DNA of 64,000 bases from Streptomyces tanashiensis (GCF_014648895.1 NZ_BMRZ01000002.1:372001-436000), one strand, 5' to 3'; positions 18,027-26,385 are shown, numbered from the stretch's first letter. The notes: generated from the letters alone by a model not told the origin. Program-made: numbers and translations.

Positions 18027-18604
18027 GACGGCCCCCTCCGGGTCGTCGTGCGGAGCTTGTGGAGCATGGCCCTGGTGTAGAGCCGTTCGCCCCACTGTTC
18101 TTCGGAGGCGGGTAGTTCCCGTCCTGCCGCGATCATTCCGATCACCTCGTAGAAGAGGACCAGGCAGTGGGCGGCGGTGCGGGCGCTGAGCGAGGCCGCG
18201 GTCTCGCCGGGGGCGATGGGGAAGCGGTTGACCTTGACGATCGGGCCCGCGTCGATGCGGGGCACGATGTGGTGGCTGGTGGCGCCGAACTCCGTGCCTC
18301 CTTCGAGGAGGACGAAGTCGTAGCCTCCGACGCCGCGGAACCGGGGTGTGGCCGGGTGGAAGTTGAGGGCGCTGACGGCGGCCCGTGCGAGGGTCTCGGG
18401 CTTCAGGAGGAGGTCCGCCTTGAAGCAGAAGATGTGGTCGCCGTGCCAGGTCTCGTGGACGCGGGGCGGGGGGTCGCCGTGGTCCCACAGGACGAGGGAG
18501 ACGTGGCCGAAGACGTCGCGCAGGTGGGCGGCGGCCAGCCGGCTCCAGTGGGAGGTGTCCCCGATGAAGAGGACCTTCCTACTGGTCGTTCGTGTCGCGC
18601 ACAT
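18023..18604 (-). CDS. Short formyltransferase (formyl_trans_N domain only)
   Basis: A 193-residue stand-alone catalytic domain of the methionyl-tRNA/GART formyltransferase fold. The signature stretch has the catalytic triad Asn81 and His83 in LNFHPATPRFRG and Asp118 in RIDAGPI, plus FGATSHHI. The C-terminal OB domain of methionyl-tRNA formyltransferase is absent, so the acceptor is more likely a small amine; the donor is presumably 10-formyltetrahydrofolate. The start is supported by GGAAGGAAG; the gene overlaps the EamA gene upstream by 26 bp and the argininosuccinate synthase gene downstream by 4 bp. Confidence 0.82.
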
Positions 18605-19505
18605 CGTGGAGCTTCCTTCCTTGGAAGATGAACCGGACGGCGAGCAGGACCGCCGCCACGGCGAGCACGGTCAGGACGCTGACGCGCTCGGAGAGGATCC
18701 AGGCGCCGAGCAGCACGGCCACGGCCGGGGTGACCAGGGTGTAGCTGGTGGCGATGGAGGTTCGGACGGCGGTCAGCAGGTACATGTACGCGCTGTAGGC
18801 GAGCAGCGATCCGAAGACGACGAGGTAGCCCCATGCCCACAGCGCCGCCGTGTCCGGCATGTGCTCGACGCGCTCCCCGGCGAGGAGTCCGGCGAGGCTG
18901 ACGAGGGTGCCGCCCGCGAGCATCTCCCCGGCGTAGGCCATCGGTCCGCGCGGCAGGTCGAGGTGCTGGCTGAGCACGGAGCCGAGCGACCAGCTGATCG
19001 CGGCGGCGATGATGACGGCCGAGCCCTTGGCGCCGCCGCCGAGGCCTCCGTCGAGCGCGAGCAGCACGACTCCGGCGAGGCCGAGCGAGATGCCGTACAC
19101 CTCCAGGCGGTTGGGCCAGCGGCGGGTCGCGACGCCTGCCATGAGGGCGGTCCACACCGGGACGGTGGCGATGCCGACCGAGGCGAGTCCGCTGGAGATG
19201 GACCGCTCGGCGATGGCGATGCCGCCGACGCAGCCGCCCTGCATGAGTCCGCCGACGAGGGCGCAGTTGAGCCACTGCCGGCGGGTCGGCAGCCGGTGTC
19301 TCCGGGCCAGCAGGAACACCGCCAGGACGATGCCGCCCGCGAGGAAGCGGGTGCCCGTCATGAGCAGGGGCGGCATGGTGTCCAGGGTGTAGTCGATCGC
19401 GAGGTAGGTGGATCCCCAGACGACGTACACGGAGACGAGGCAGAGGATCACGGTCGGGGTGAGGGTGGACGGGGTGGACCGGGTCTCCCGGGTTTGCGTT
19501 GTCAC
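18579..19505 (-). CDS. EamA (DMT) family permease
   Basis: A 308-residue membrane protein with ten predicted helices in two EamA repeats (ILCLVSVYVVWGSTYLAIDYTL in the first; GSAVIIAAAISWSLGSVLS in the second), the drug/metabolite transporter layout. Members such as RhaT and YdcZ/EamA-type exporters move amino-acid derivatives or metabolites; within this operon it is the obvious candidate to export the pathway product. It starts 15 nt after the oxygenase gene and overlaps the formyltransferase gene. Confidence 0.88.
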   Translation of the reverse strand: MTTQTRETRSTPSTLTPTVILCLVSVYVVWGSTYLAIDYTLDTMPPLLMTGTRFLAGGIVLAVFLLARRHRLPTRRQWLNCALVGGLMQGGCVGGIAIAERSISSGLASVGIATVPVWTALMAGVATRRWPNRLEVYGISLGLAGVVLLALDGGLGGGAKGSAVIIAAAISWSLGSVLSQHLDLPRGPMAYAGEMLAGGTLVSLAGLLAGERVEHMPDTAALWAWGYLVVFGSLLAYSAYMYLLTAVRTSIATSYTLVTPAVAVLLGAWILSERVSVLTVLAVAAVLLAVRFIFQGRKLHDVRDTNDQ

Positions 19506-19520
19506 GTCCGCGCCTCCCTT

Positions 19521-20264
19521 TCAGTCGCTCGCGCGGAGTCCGGGCGAGCAGGTGAAGCCGAGGATGAGGATGTCCCGGGTGGCCGGCCTGCCGGGGTCCA
19601 CCGGGGCGGTGGGCGAGACGGAGTGCAGGACGTCGCGGTCGGACCAGAACATCGTGTCGAGGGGGTCTTCGAGCCGGAACTCGGCGATCACGTCTCCCGT
19701 TTCGCTGTGCACACGGGAGTCGCCGCCGCGCGTGTTGACGCGGTCCATCAGGTGGATGGCGCCGAAGTCGATCTCGTCCCGGTGGATGCCCTCCGGGGTG
19801 GGTTCGCCGGCCTCCCGTGCGGTGGCCCGGGTGCGGAACTGGTGGCAGGCGACCTCCCAGGGGTGGTCGAGGGCCTCCTCGTCGACGGGGAACCGGGAGA
19901 AGTCGAAGCGGATGAGCTCGCCCAGGAGCGGGTTGGCGACGGAGGTCCGGGTGACGGGGGCCACCTCTCGGTGGATGCCGCCCGCGTACCGGTTGGCCTC
20001 GGTCGACTGGAAGTACGCCCGGTGGGTGAGGAGTTGGACGGCGCGGGTGCGCGGCAGATACCGGAAGCGGGCGTAGCGGCGCTCTCGGAACGTGGCTCCG
20101 TCCTTGAGGTAGCGGTCGGGTTCCAGCCGGTTCCATTCGTCGGCGAGGGCCGGCCGCGCGGCCCGGGCGGTGGGGTCGACGGCGAGGTCGGCGCCGCGGA
20201 CGAGGGCGTAGCCCCGGTGGCGCAGTGCGCCGGTGGTGGGGTTCGACCAGGTGATCCTGGGCAT
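19521..20264 (-). CDS. 2-oxoglutarate/Fe(II) dioxygenase of the IDO-type (2OG-Fe_Oxy_2) family
   Basis: A 247-residue protein with a visible facial triad: His161 and Asp163 in GIHRDEIDFGAIHL, His214 in VLHSVSP, and the 2-oxoglutarate-binding Arg230 in TRDILILGFT. This layout is that of the family that includes L-isoleucine 4-dioxygenase from Bacillus, which hydroxylates free aliphatic amino acids (and can oxidise thioethers). The expected reaction is hydroxylation of a free amino acid with CO2 and succinate as by-products. It lies between the cyclase-like gene and the EamA gene in one operon. Substrate unknown; a non-ribosomal amino acid precursor is a good guess. Confidence 0.82.
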   Translation of the reverse strand: MPRITWSNPTTGALRHRGYALVRGADLAVDPTARAARPALADEWNRLEPDRYLKDGATFRERRYARFRYLPRTRAVQLLTHRAYFQSTEANRYAGGIHREVAPVTRTSVANPLLGELIRFDFSRFPVDEEALDHPWEVACHQFRTRATAREAGEPTPEGIHRDEIDFGAIHLMDRVNTRGGDSRVHSETGDVIAEFRLEDPLDTMFWSDRDVLHSVSPTAPVDPGRPATRDILILGFTCSPGLRASD

Positions 20265-20349
20265 GTCGGTTCTCCAGACATTCGGTTCGGGACGGGGGGT
20301 TCGGGACTTCGGGGTCGGCTGTTCTTGTTCGACCCGGGGTCGTGTCCTG

Positions 20350-21585
20350 TCATCGACTCTCGGGTGCCTGGCGCCCCAGGGGCATGAGCGCGCGGTCCTG
20401 TCCCGGTCCCTGTCCCGGCCCTTGTCCCAGTCCCGGTCCCGACCCGTGTCCCGGTGCGAAGGTCTCGAGCGCGGCGCGCAGGATGCCGGTGTCCACGGGG
20501 GTGAGGGCGCGGCCCCGCTCCAGGTGCGGGGCGCCCAGGTCGTCGAGGAGGACCAGGCGTACGCGGTCCGCGCCGGTCCGGGCGGCCCGCTGGCGCGGCG
20601 GGCGACGCCCGGCGGAGCCTGACAGGAGTGCCGCGAGCACGTCCTCGGCGTCGGTCCCGGGAGGCAGGGCGGAGGGGCCGCCCGCCCGTTCCACCAGCTC
20701 GGCGTGGGCCAGTTCGGCGGAGACGCCCTGGAGCCCGGAGAGGCGTGCGACGCGCGCGGCGACCAGCAGGCCGAGCAGTGCGTCGGCGCCGTGGGGCAGG
20801 GTCCCGTGGCGGGCGCTCGCGCGCAGGGCCCGCGCCAGGGCCCGGCCGTAGTGCAGGGCCGCCGCCGGGCCGGTCTCCAGCGGGTCGTAGGTCAGCAGCG
20901 CGGCGCGGACCTCCAGGCACAGGGAGAGGAACCCGGCGACGGTCTCCGGGGCGTAGCGGCCGTCGCGCAGGAGCCGGCCGGCCACCTGGTCGTACGATCC
21001 GGGGGCGACCGCGAGCACATCGCGCACGACCGCGCACACCCCGGCCCGCAGCGCCCCGGTGTCCAGGGTGTCCAGGAAGTCGAGCCACTCCAGGACCAGG
21101 ACGGGTGCGGGATGCGGACCGGCGACGGGATCGACCAGGCCCGCGACGGAGAGCGCCGCGTCGGACATGGCACGCAGGGTGGTCGGCAGGCGAAGCAGCG
21201 GGGGGCGTGTCCCGTCCGGACGGGCGAGCCGGTCGGCGGCCCGGACGACCCGGCCGCCGCCGAGGGCCACGACCGCCGCGCCGTCGGGTACGACGCCCGG
21301 TTCGGCCGTGTCCCGGGGTGAGGCGGGCAGCTTGCGCACCTCGGCGGGCGCGACGGTCTCCACGAGGCGCAGCACCCGGTCGAGGTGGGCCTCCGGCAGC
21401 GAGGCTTCGGTGAGGACGACGATCCGGTCCGCGCCTGTCCGCCGTACGGCGAGGGGCAGTTCGTCCGTCGGACCGGCCCCGAGCCGCACCTGGACGGGCA
21501 CGTGCAGGGGCCCGGCCTGGAGCGACCGGTCGAGGGTGAGGCCGCGGCGGAGGCCGGGGGTGAAGGCCGATGCGAGGGGGCACAT
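20350..21585 (-). CDS. 3-dehydroquinate-synthase/sugar-phosphate-cyclase-like protein with altered active site
   Basis: A 411-residue protein with the overall plan of sugar-phosphate cyclases: VVALGGGRVVRAAD (residues 106-118) for the nucleotide-binding loop, LLRLPTTLRAMSDAALSV (131-147), GALRAGVCAVVRD (178-189), LHYGRALARAL (244-254) and LPHGADALLGLLVAAR (263-278). Yet residues expected for catalysis are changed: the metal Glu of G.AEV.K is Ala, both His of GHT.GH are Arg, and the GGKT lysine loop is missing; only His265 remains. The tail after about residue 375 is a low-complexity Gly-Pro-Gln run. First gene of the operon, divergent from a response regulator. It could be a pseudoenzyme or a new cyclase subtype. 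Confidence 0.65.
   Translation of the reverse strand: MCPLASAFTPGLRRGLTLDRSLQAGPLHVPVQVRLGAGPTDELPLAVRRTGADRIVVLTEASLPEAHLDRVLRLVETVAPAEVRKLPASPRDTAEPGVVPDGAAVVALGGGRVVRAADRLARPDGTRPPLLRLPTTLRAMSDAALSVAGLVDPVAGPHPAPVLVLEWLDFLDTLDTGALRAGVCAVVRDVLAVAPGSYDQVAGRLLRDGRYAPETVAGFLSLCLEVRAALLTYDPLETGPAAALHYGRALARALRASARHGTLPHGADALLGLLVAARVARLSGLQGVSAELAHAELVERAGGPSALPPGTDAEDVLAALLSGSAGRRPPRQRAARTGADRVRLVLLDDLGAPHLERGRALTPVDTGILRAALETFAPGHGSGPGLGQGPGQGPGQDRALMPLGRQAPESR
20395..20458. repeat. Imperfect GGGAC-type tandem repeat inside the cyclase-like gene
   Basis: About eight imperfect copies of a 6-nt unit (TCCCGG/GTCCCG on the plus strand) encode the Gly-Pro-Gln-rich C-terminal tail of the cyclase-like protein. 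Such runs are prone to length changes between strains. Confidence 0.55.
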
Positions 21586-21712
21586 GACGGATCGGGCTCC
21601 GTAGATCGGGAGGGGTTGCCCCTGCCACGATCCGTGGCCCTCGCTCCCAAGCGCATGAGATGGTCGCCCCGTTCGCGCCCTGCCCTTCCGAAGGACACGA
21701 TCACTACCGTAC

Positions 21713-21727
21713 GTAACGAATGGTTAC
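21713..21727. promoter_or_regulatory. Inverted repeat GTAAC-5 nt-GTTAC in the divergent promoter
   Basis: A perfect 5-bp inverted repeat with spacer GAATG lies just upstream of a -10-like TAGTGT (21731-21736), itself 6 nt before the GTG of the response regulator gene. It sits between that gene and the biosynthetic operon, so either could be its target. Confidence 0.5.
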
Positions 21728-21742
21728 TGATAGTGTCGGCTT

Positions 21743-22420
21743 GTGCGCGAAGAAGACCGCCCCGTGCCCCGCGTCCTGATCGTCGATGACCATCCGCTCT
21801 TCCGTGAGGGGCTGAGAGCCGCCCTGGAGAGCAGTGGCGGTGCGGTGGTCGTCGCCGAGGCCACCACGGGTGGCGAGGTGCCGGAGTCCGTCGACCGACA
21901 CCAGCCGGACGTGGTCATCATGGACCTCTCCCTGCCCGACATCTCGGGCATCGAGGCCACCCGCCGGCTCACCGAGGACCATTCCGGGCTCCCGGTCCTC
22001 ATCCTCACGATGTCCGACGACGACGCCAGTCTCCTCGCGGCGCTCCAGGCCGGTGCGCGCGGCTACGTCGTCAAGGGCGCGGGCTCGGACGAGGTCCTGC
22101 ACGCGCTGCGTACGGTCGCCGCCGGGGGTGCGGTCATCGGATCCGAGATCGCCGCCAGGCTCTCCCCGCTGCTCTCCGGGAGCCGGCAGCGGGACGCGGA
22201 GCAGCTCTTCCCCGCGCTGACCTCCCGTGAGGTCGAGGTGCTCGAACTGATCGCCCGCGGCCACGACAACCGGCGCATCGCCCGTGAACTCGTCCTGTCG
22301 GAGAAGACCGTGCGCAACCACATCACGCACGTCTTCGAGAAGCTCCAGGTGACCTCCCGCGCCGAGGCCGTCGCCCGTGCCCGCGACGCGGGCCTCGGCG
22401 AGGACACCGCGGGGAACTGA
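21743..22420 (+). CDS. NarL/LuxR-family response regulator
   Basis: A 225-residue regulator: receiver with VLIVDDHPLFREGL, phospho-acceptor Asp in DVVIMDLSLPDISG, ILTMSDDD and GYVVKGAG; then a LuxR-type HTH (LTSREVEVLELIARGHDNRRIARELVLSEKTVRNHITHVFEKLQV). The GTG at 21743 follows a TAGTGT box by 6 nt, suggesting a leaderless message; a second GTG at 21764 is the alternative. The ComP-like kinase gene follows after 108 nt, so the two form a two-component system. Being divergent from the 21585-14231 operon, it is a candidate pathway regulator. Confidence 0.92.
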   Translation: MREEDRPVPRVLIVDDHPLFREGLRAALESSGGAVVVAEATTGGEVPESVDRHQPDVVIMDLSLPDISGIEATRRLTEDHSGLPVLILTMSDDDASLLAALQAGARGYVVKGAGSDEVLHALRTVAAGGAVIGSEIAARLSPLLSGSRQRDAEQLFPALTSREVEVLELIARGHDNRRIARELVLSEKTVRNHITHVFEKLQVTSRAEAVARARDAGLGEDTAGN

Positions 22421-22528
22421 GACCCGTCGGGACCAAAGCGGGGGCCGGTCCGGGACAGGCGGCTCATGCGCCCGGGACCACGGGCGCACGAACCTGGGAA
22501 GCACCGCCGAGCCGGTGAGGAGGCCGAT

Positions 22529-24622
22529 ATGCGCGCAGGCCGTCGAGAGGCCCGGGACGCCCCCCGGTTGAGACCGGAGATGGTGCCCGCCTACGCGGTG
22601 TGCGTCCTCACCATGCTCGCCGGTGTCGTCTGGGCCGGGGTCACCCTCACCCGGCTGCACGATCCCGCGCTCCAGCACGTACGGCTGCATCTGGCCGCCG
22701 ACCACGTCCTGCTCGGTCTGGGCCTCGCCCTCACCGGCATGGTGTTCGCGACCCGGCGCTCCGCCCGCGCCCTCGGCCGGCTGCTGCTCGGAGCCGGCTG
22801 CGCGCTGACCCTGGCGCAGACGCTCTCCCTGGTGGCCGTGGTCGCCGGGGTCGGTGCCGGGGCCTTCGCCGCCGTGCTGCTCTTCGCCCTCTTCGCGTAC
22901 ACCCTCCTCGGCGTCGTCATCTTCCCGCTCCCCCTGTGGCTGCCCGGGGGACGGCTGCCTGCCGTCTGGGGCCGCGCCTACGTGGCGGTGGTCGCGGCGT
23001 GGAGCGCCCTCCAGCAGTTCTACGCCTTCGCCCACCCCGGTTTCGTGTACTACGGGCGGCCCACCCCTCTCACGGGCGGCGCCTGGACCTGGCTGGAGGA
23101 CCTGCTGACCCCCTGGATGGACACCGCCACCCTGTGGGTGCCGCCGGCCCTGGTCGCCCTCTCCGTCCTCCTCATGGCCGCCCGCTGGCACCGCACGCCG
23201 AAGCGGGAGCGGACGTACGCGGTCCTCGTGATCCCGTACGGGCTGTGGATCACCGTGCTGTACGTGCAGCGGTTCGCGGACGCCCCCGAGGGGTTCACCG
23301 TCATCGCGTTCTACGTCGCCGCGGCCGCCTGGCCCGCGACGCTCGGCTACCTCCACGCCCGGGAGCGGACCTGGGCCCTCGACCGGGCGGGGCGGCGGAT
23401 CCTGACCAGTTTCGTCCTCACCTTCGTGCTGTTCATGGCGTACGTGGGCGGCGGCTTCGTCCTGTCGTACTTCGCGCCGGGCACCACGACGCCGAAGTCC
23501 GCGCTGATCGCCTCCGCCGCCCTGCTCGTGGGCGTGCTGCTGCGCCCCACCTCCCGCTGGGCCTCGCGGATGGTCGACCGCTACTACTACGGCGAGCGCG
23601 CCCAGCCCTACCAGGCGGTGCGCCAGCTCGCCGACCGACTGGGGCACGCCCTCGATCCCGGCGACATGCCGCGGCTGCTGTGCGACACGGTGGTCCACAC
23701 GCTGCGGCTGCCCGGGGCGCGCCTCGTCATCAGCACCCGGCACGGGACGCGCGAGCTGGTCCGCAAGGGCGACCCGGGCATCGGCCAGGAGGAGTTCCCG
23801 CTGGTGTACCAGGGGGACGTCATCGGCCACCTCATGGTCCCGCCGCGCCACGGTGAGCTCGCCCTCGACCACCAGGACCGCGAGGCGGTGCGCCTCCTCG
23901 CGGACCACAGCGCGCCGGCCGTCGCCTCCCTGCGGCTCTACGAGGAGCTGCAGACGAGCCGCGAGCAGATCGTCCTGGCCCGGGAGGAGGAGCGGCGGCG
24001 CCTCCGGCACGACCTGCACGACGGTCTCGGTCCCGCGCTCTCGGGGCTGCGGCTCCAGGTCGACGCCGTCAGGTCGGCCATACCGGCCGAGCCCACGGCG
24101 CTGCGCTCGCTGACCGCCGTCTCCGAGGGCATCGGGCGGGCCATCGACGAACTGCGCCGGATCACCGTCGGTCTGGCTCCGGCCGCCCTCGACACCGCCG
24201 ATCTGCCGCGGGCGCTCGAGCGGCTCGCCGAGCAGCTGGGCCGCACGGTGCGGATCACGGTGGGGCTGTGCCCGGAGCCCTTCCCCCGGCTTCCGGCGGC
24301 GGTGGAGGTCGCCGTCTACCGGATCGCGGCCGAGGCGCTGAACAACACGGTCCGCCACGCGCACGCCGACCGGGCCGAGGCGACGGTGGTCCTGGCGGGC
24401 GAGGCGGTGACCGTCGAGATCCGTGACAACGGGGACGGCATCCCGGCGGAGCGCGGCGAGGGCGTCGGGCTCTGCTCGATGGCCGAGCGGGCCGAGGAGC
24501 TCGGCGGCTCGTTCGAGCTGGTCGACACGGGTGCGGGCACGCTCGTGCGGGCGGTCATGCCCTGCGGGCAAGCCGGGACACATGTGGGACCTGAGGATCA
24601 GGCGTCCGGGACAGGCTCCTGA
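22529..24622 (+). CDS. ComP-like multispanning sensor histidine kinase
   Basis: A 697-residue kinase. The N-terminal half has eight to ten hydrophobic segments (about residues 20-330), then the motif RMVDRYYYGERAQPYQ seen in ComP-like kinases, a GAF-like region, a HisKA_3 helix with phospho-His in REEERRRLRHDLHDGLGPAL, and an HATPase domain (VAVYRIAAEALNNTVRHAHA; IRDNGDGIP; GVGLCSMAERAEELGGSF). The start follows GAGGAGG at ideal spacing; an upstream ATG would add 21 residues. In Bacillus ComP senses a processed peptide; here a short repeat-containing gene follows after 59 nt, which makes a peptide-sensing role worth considering. Confidence 0.9.
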   Translation: MRAGRREARDAPRLRPEMVPAYAVCVLTMLAGVVWAGVTLTRLHDPALQHVRLHLAADHVLLGLGLALTGMVFATRRSARALGRLLLGAGCALTLAQTLSLVAVVAGVGAGAFAAVLLFALFAYTLLGVVIFPLPLWLPGGRLPAVWGRAYVAVVAAWSALQQFYAFAHPGFVYYGRPTPLTGGAWTWLEDLLTPWMDTATLWVPPALVALSVLLMAARWHRTPKRERTYAVLVIPYGLWITVLYVQRFADAPEGFTVIAFYVAAAAWPATLGYLHARERTWALDRAGRRILTSFVLTFVLFMAYVGGGFVLSYFAPGTTTPKSALIASAALLVGVLLRPTSRWASRMVDRYYYGERAQPYQAVRQLADRLGHALDPGDMPRLLCDTVVHTLRLPGARLVISTRHGTRELVRKGDPGIGQEEFPLVYQGDVIGHLMVPPRHGELALDHQDREAVRLLADHSAPAVASLRLYEELQTSREQIVLAREEERRRLRHDLHDGLGPALSGLRLQVDAVRSAIPAEPTALRSLTAVSEGIGRAIDELRRITVGLAPAALDTADLPRALERLAEQLGRTVRITVGLCPEPFPRLPAAVEVAVYRIAAEALNNTVRHAHADRAEATVVLAGEAVTVEIRDNGDGIPAERGEGVGLCSMAERAEELGGSFELVDTGAGTLVRAVMPCGQAGTHVGPEDQASGTGS

Positions 24623-24681
24623 GCAGACTGAGGTATGTCAGTACGGCCCGACCGGCCGCCCCCACCACCTGGAGGACCGAC

Positions 24682-24927
24682 ATGCCCCCGGCCAAGTCCG
24701 CTCTCCGCACGACAGCGAAGGCGCTCATCGCGCCCGCCGTGATCGCGGCCGCCTTCGCGGCCTTCCGGAAGTTCCCGGGAGGCGGCACCCCGAACGCCAC
24801 AGAGGCGGCCCGATTCCCTGGCGGCGGTACTCCCACCGCCACCGAGGAGGCCCGGTTCCCGGGTGGTGGCACCCCCACCGCCGACGGCGAGCAGCGCCGC
24901 TTCCCGGCCGGCGGAACGCCGACGTGA
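24682..24927 (+). CDS. Small protein with four FPGGGTP-type repeats
   Basis: An 81-residue protein whose ATG is preceded by a strong GGAGG. Residues 1-30 are basic then hydrophobic (KALIAPAVIAAAFAAF), like a signal or membrane segment. The rest is made of repeats starting at F31, F45, F59 and F74, with units of 14, 14, 15 and 8 residues built on FPGGGTPTATEEAR; the last is a truncated FPAGGTPT. It follows the ComP-like kinase gene by 59 nt and ends just before a strong terminator, so it is probably the third gene of that operon. I do not know the family. It could be a surface peptide, a secreted signal precursor or a RiPP-like multi-core precursor; no modifying enzyme is adjacent. Confidence 0.7.
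   Translation: MPPAKSALRTTAKALIAPAVIAAAFAAFRKFPGGGTPNATEAARFPGGGTPTATEEARFPGGGTPTADGEQRRFPAGGTPT
24774..24923 (+). repeat. Tandem 42-45-bp repeats coding the FPGGGTP units
   Basis: Three nearly complete units and one truncated unit, each starting with a TTCCCgGG-type codon pair (Phe-Pro) followed by GGCGGCAC or a variant. Codon use differs between copies (TTCCCGGGAGG, TTCCCTGGCGG, TTCCCGGGTGG, TTCCCGGCCGG), so selection acts on the peptide. Confidence 0.75.
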
Positions 24928-24945
24928 CCTTCGCTCCGCACGACC

Positions 24946-24975
24946 GAGCCCCGGCCCGCACTCGGGCCGGGGCTC
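24946..24975. terminator. Strong bidirectional hairpin terminator
   Basis: A perfect 13-bp stem (24946-24958 with 24963-24975; GAGCCCCGGCCCG and its complement) closes a 4-nt loop CACT. It separates the repeat-protein gene from the convergent saccharopine-dehydrogenase-like gene. Confidence 0.85.
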
Positions 24976-25161
24976 CCGTGTCACGGGTCCGGGTCGCCCG
25001 GGACTCCCTCCCGGAACCAGGCCGTCCTGCTGGACGGGCCATCCGCTCAGTGGACCCTGAAGGCCCGACGCCGACCGACGCTCCCCTCGGTGTGGCGGCC
25101 CCGGCGGCGGAGACCGCGGCACGAAGCCCGTCCCGCCACGACAGCCCACGGGGCGGCCCGC

Positions 25162-26385
25162 TCAGATCTCCTCGCGCAGCCCCCACGGGGATCCGTACGC
25201 GCCGAGAAGGTCGAGGAACGGGCGGGGCGGCAGGGCTTCCGGGCCGAGGACTCCGCTCGCCTTCCATGTGCCCGCGGCGATCAGTTCCAGGGCGATCACC
25301 GGGTTGAGGGCGGTCTGCCAGACGACCGCCTGGGAGCCGTACTCGCGCATCGTCCACTCGTTGTCGACGACGTGGTAGAGGTACACCTCGCGCGCCGCGC
25401 CGTCCTTGGTTCCCTTGACCCACGTACCCGCGCAGGTCTTGCCCTTCATGCGGTCGCCGAGCGTGGCCGGGTCGGGCAGGCAGGCGGCGACCACGTCGCG
25501 CGGCGAGACCTCGACCGGCCCGTCCGCGCCGGGGACGGTGACCTTCGCCGTGGAGTCGAGACCCAGCTCGTGGAGGGTCTTGAGCTTGGCGATGAAGTCG
25601 TCGCCGAGGCCGTACTTGAACGTCACCCGGCGCGCGTCGACCCAGCGGGGCATGAGCAGGACCTCCTCGTGCTCCACGTTCACGCACTCGACCGGGCCGA
25701 TGCCCTCGGGGAAGTCGAAGACCTCCGGCTCGCTGAAGGGCGCCGTGGTGAACCAGCCGCGGTCCTTCTCGTAGATCACGGGCGGGTTGAGGCATTCCTC
25801 GATGGTGGTCCAGATGCTGAAGGAGGGGGCGAAGTCGTAGCCCTCGACGGTGAGGTTCGCGCCGTCGCGGACGCCGAGCTCCTCGATCTCGTCGAAGAGT
25901 TCATCGGCCGCGTAGCGTGCGAACACGTCCGAGAGGCCCGGCTCGACACCCATGCCGACCAGGGCGAGGCGGCCGGCCTTCTCCCAGTCGTCGGCCCGGG
26001 CGAACTGCTCGTCGCCCAGCTTGACCCCGCACTGCTCGTAGGGGGAGGTCGGGTGGGGCACGGACAGCGACATCGCCATGTCGACGTAGTGCGCGCCCGC
26101 GGCGAGCGCCGCGTCGAACAGCGGCATCACGAACCTGGGGTCGGTCGCGTTCAGCAGGACGTCGCAGTTCTCCTCGGCGAGGAGGCCACGGACCGCGGCC
26201 TCGTCGGAGGCGTCGATGCGGCGCGCGCTGAACCTGCCCGCCCGGTCGTCGAGCGCGGCGACGGCGGCCTCGGCGCGGGCCGGGTCGTAATCGGCGACGA
26301 CCATGTGGGTCAGGAAGTCACGGCGAGCCGCGATACGGGTGACGGCGGTTCCGACGCCGCCCGCACCCACGAGAAGTACACGCAT
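25162..26385 (-). CDS. Saccharopine dehydrogenase-family oxidoreductase
   Basis: A 407-residue protein beginning with a Rossmann nucleotide-binding motif MRVLLVGAGGVGTAVTRIAARR and VVADYDPARAEAAV, then LLNATDPRFVMPLFDAALAAGAHYVDMAM, GMGVEPGLSDVFARYAADELFDEIEELGV and, in the C-terminal part, VVDNEWTMREYGSQAVVWQTALNPVIALELI. This is the Lys9/saccharopine-reductase-like family, which works on amino-acid imines (lysine catabolism, carboxynorspermidine or related steps). The ATG at 26385 is chosen because the Rossmann motif starts immediately. The divergent TetR gene (121 nt away) probably controls it. Confidence 0.88.
   Translation of the reverse strand: MRVLLVGAGGVGTAVTRIAARRDFLTHMVVADYDPARAEAAVAALDDRAGRFSARRIDASDEAAVRGLLAEENCDVLLNATDPRFVMPLFDAALAAGAHYVDMAMSLSVPHPTSPYEQCGVKLGDEQFARADDWEKAGRLALVGMGVEPGLSDVFARYAADELFDEIEELGVRDGANLTVEGYDFAPSFSIWTTIEECLNPPVIYEKDRGWFTTAPFSEPEVFDFPEGIGPVECVNVEHEEVLLMPRWVDARRVTFKYGLGDDFIAKLKTLHELGLDSTAKVTVPGADGPVEVSPRDVVAACLPDPATLGDRMKGKTCAGTWVKGTKDGAAREVYLYHVVDNEWTMREYGSQAVVWQTALNPVIALELIAAGTWKASGVLGPEALPPRPFLDLLGAYGSPWGLREEI

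Noticed and set aside
21704..24583. 959-residue antisense frame over the two-component system
   Set aside because: Typical long antisense open frame of GC-rich DNA; the sense frame has all kinase and receiver motifs.
24774..24923. Possible CRISPR-like array because of regular spacing
   Set aside because: The repeats have no unique spacers, are in frame with a strong RBS and encode a conserved peptide unit; this is a coding tandem repeat.
24682..24927. Direct assignment of the repeat protein as a graspetide precursor (Thr and Glu-rich cores)
   Set aside because: No ATP-grasp ligase gene lies nearby in the window; Thr/Glu content alone is insufficient, so it is left as one hypothesis.
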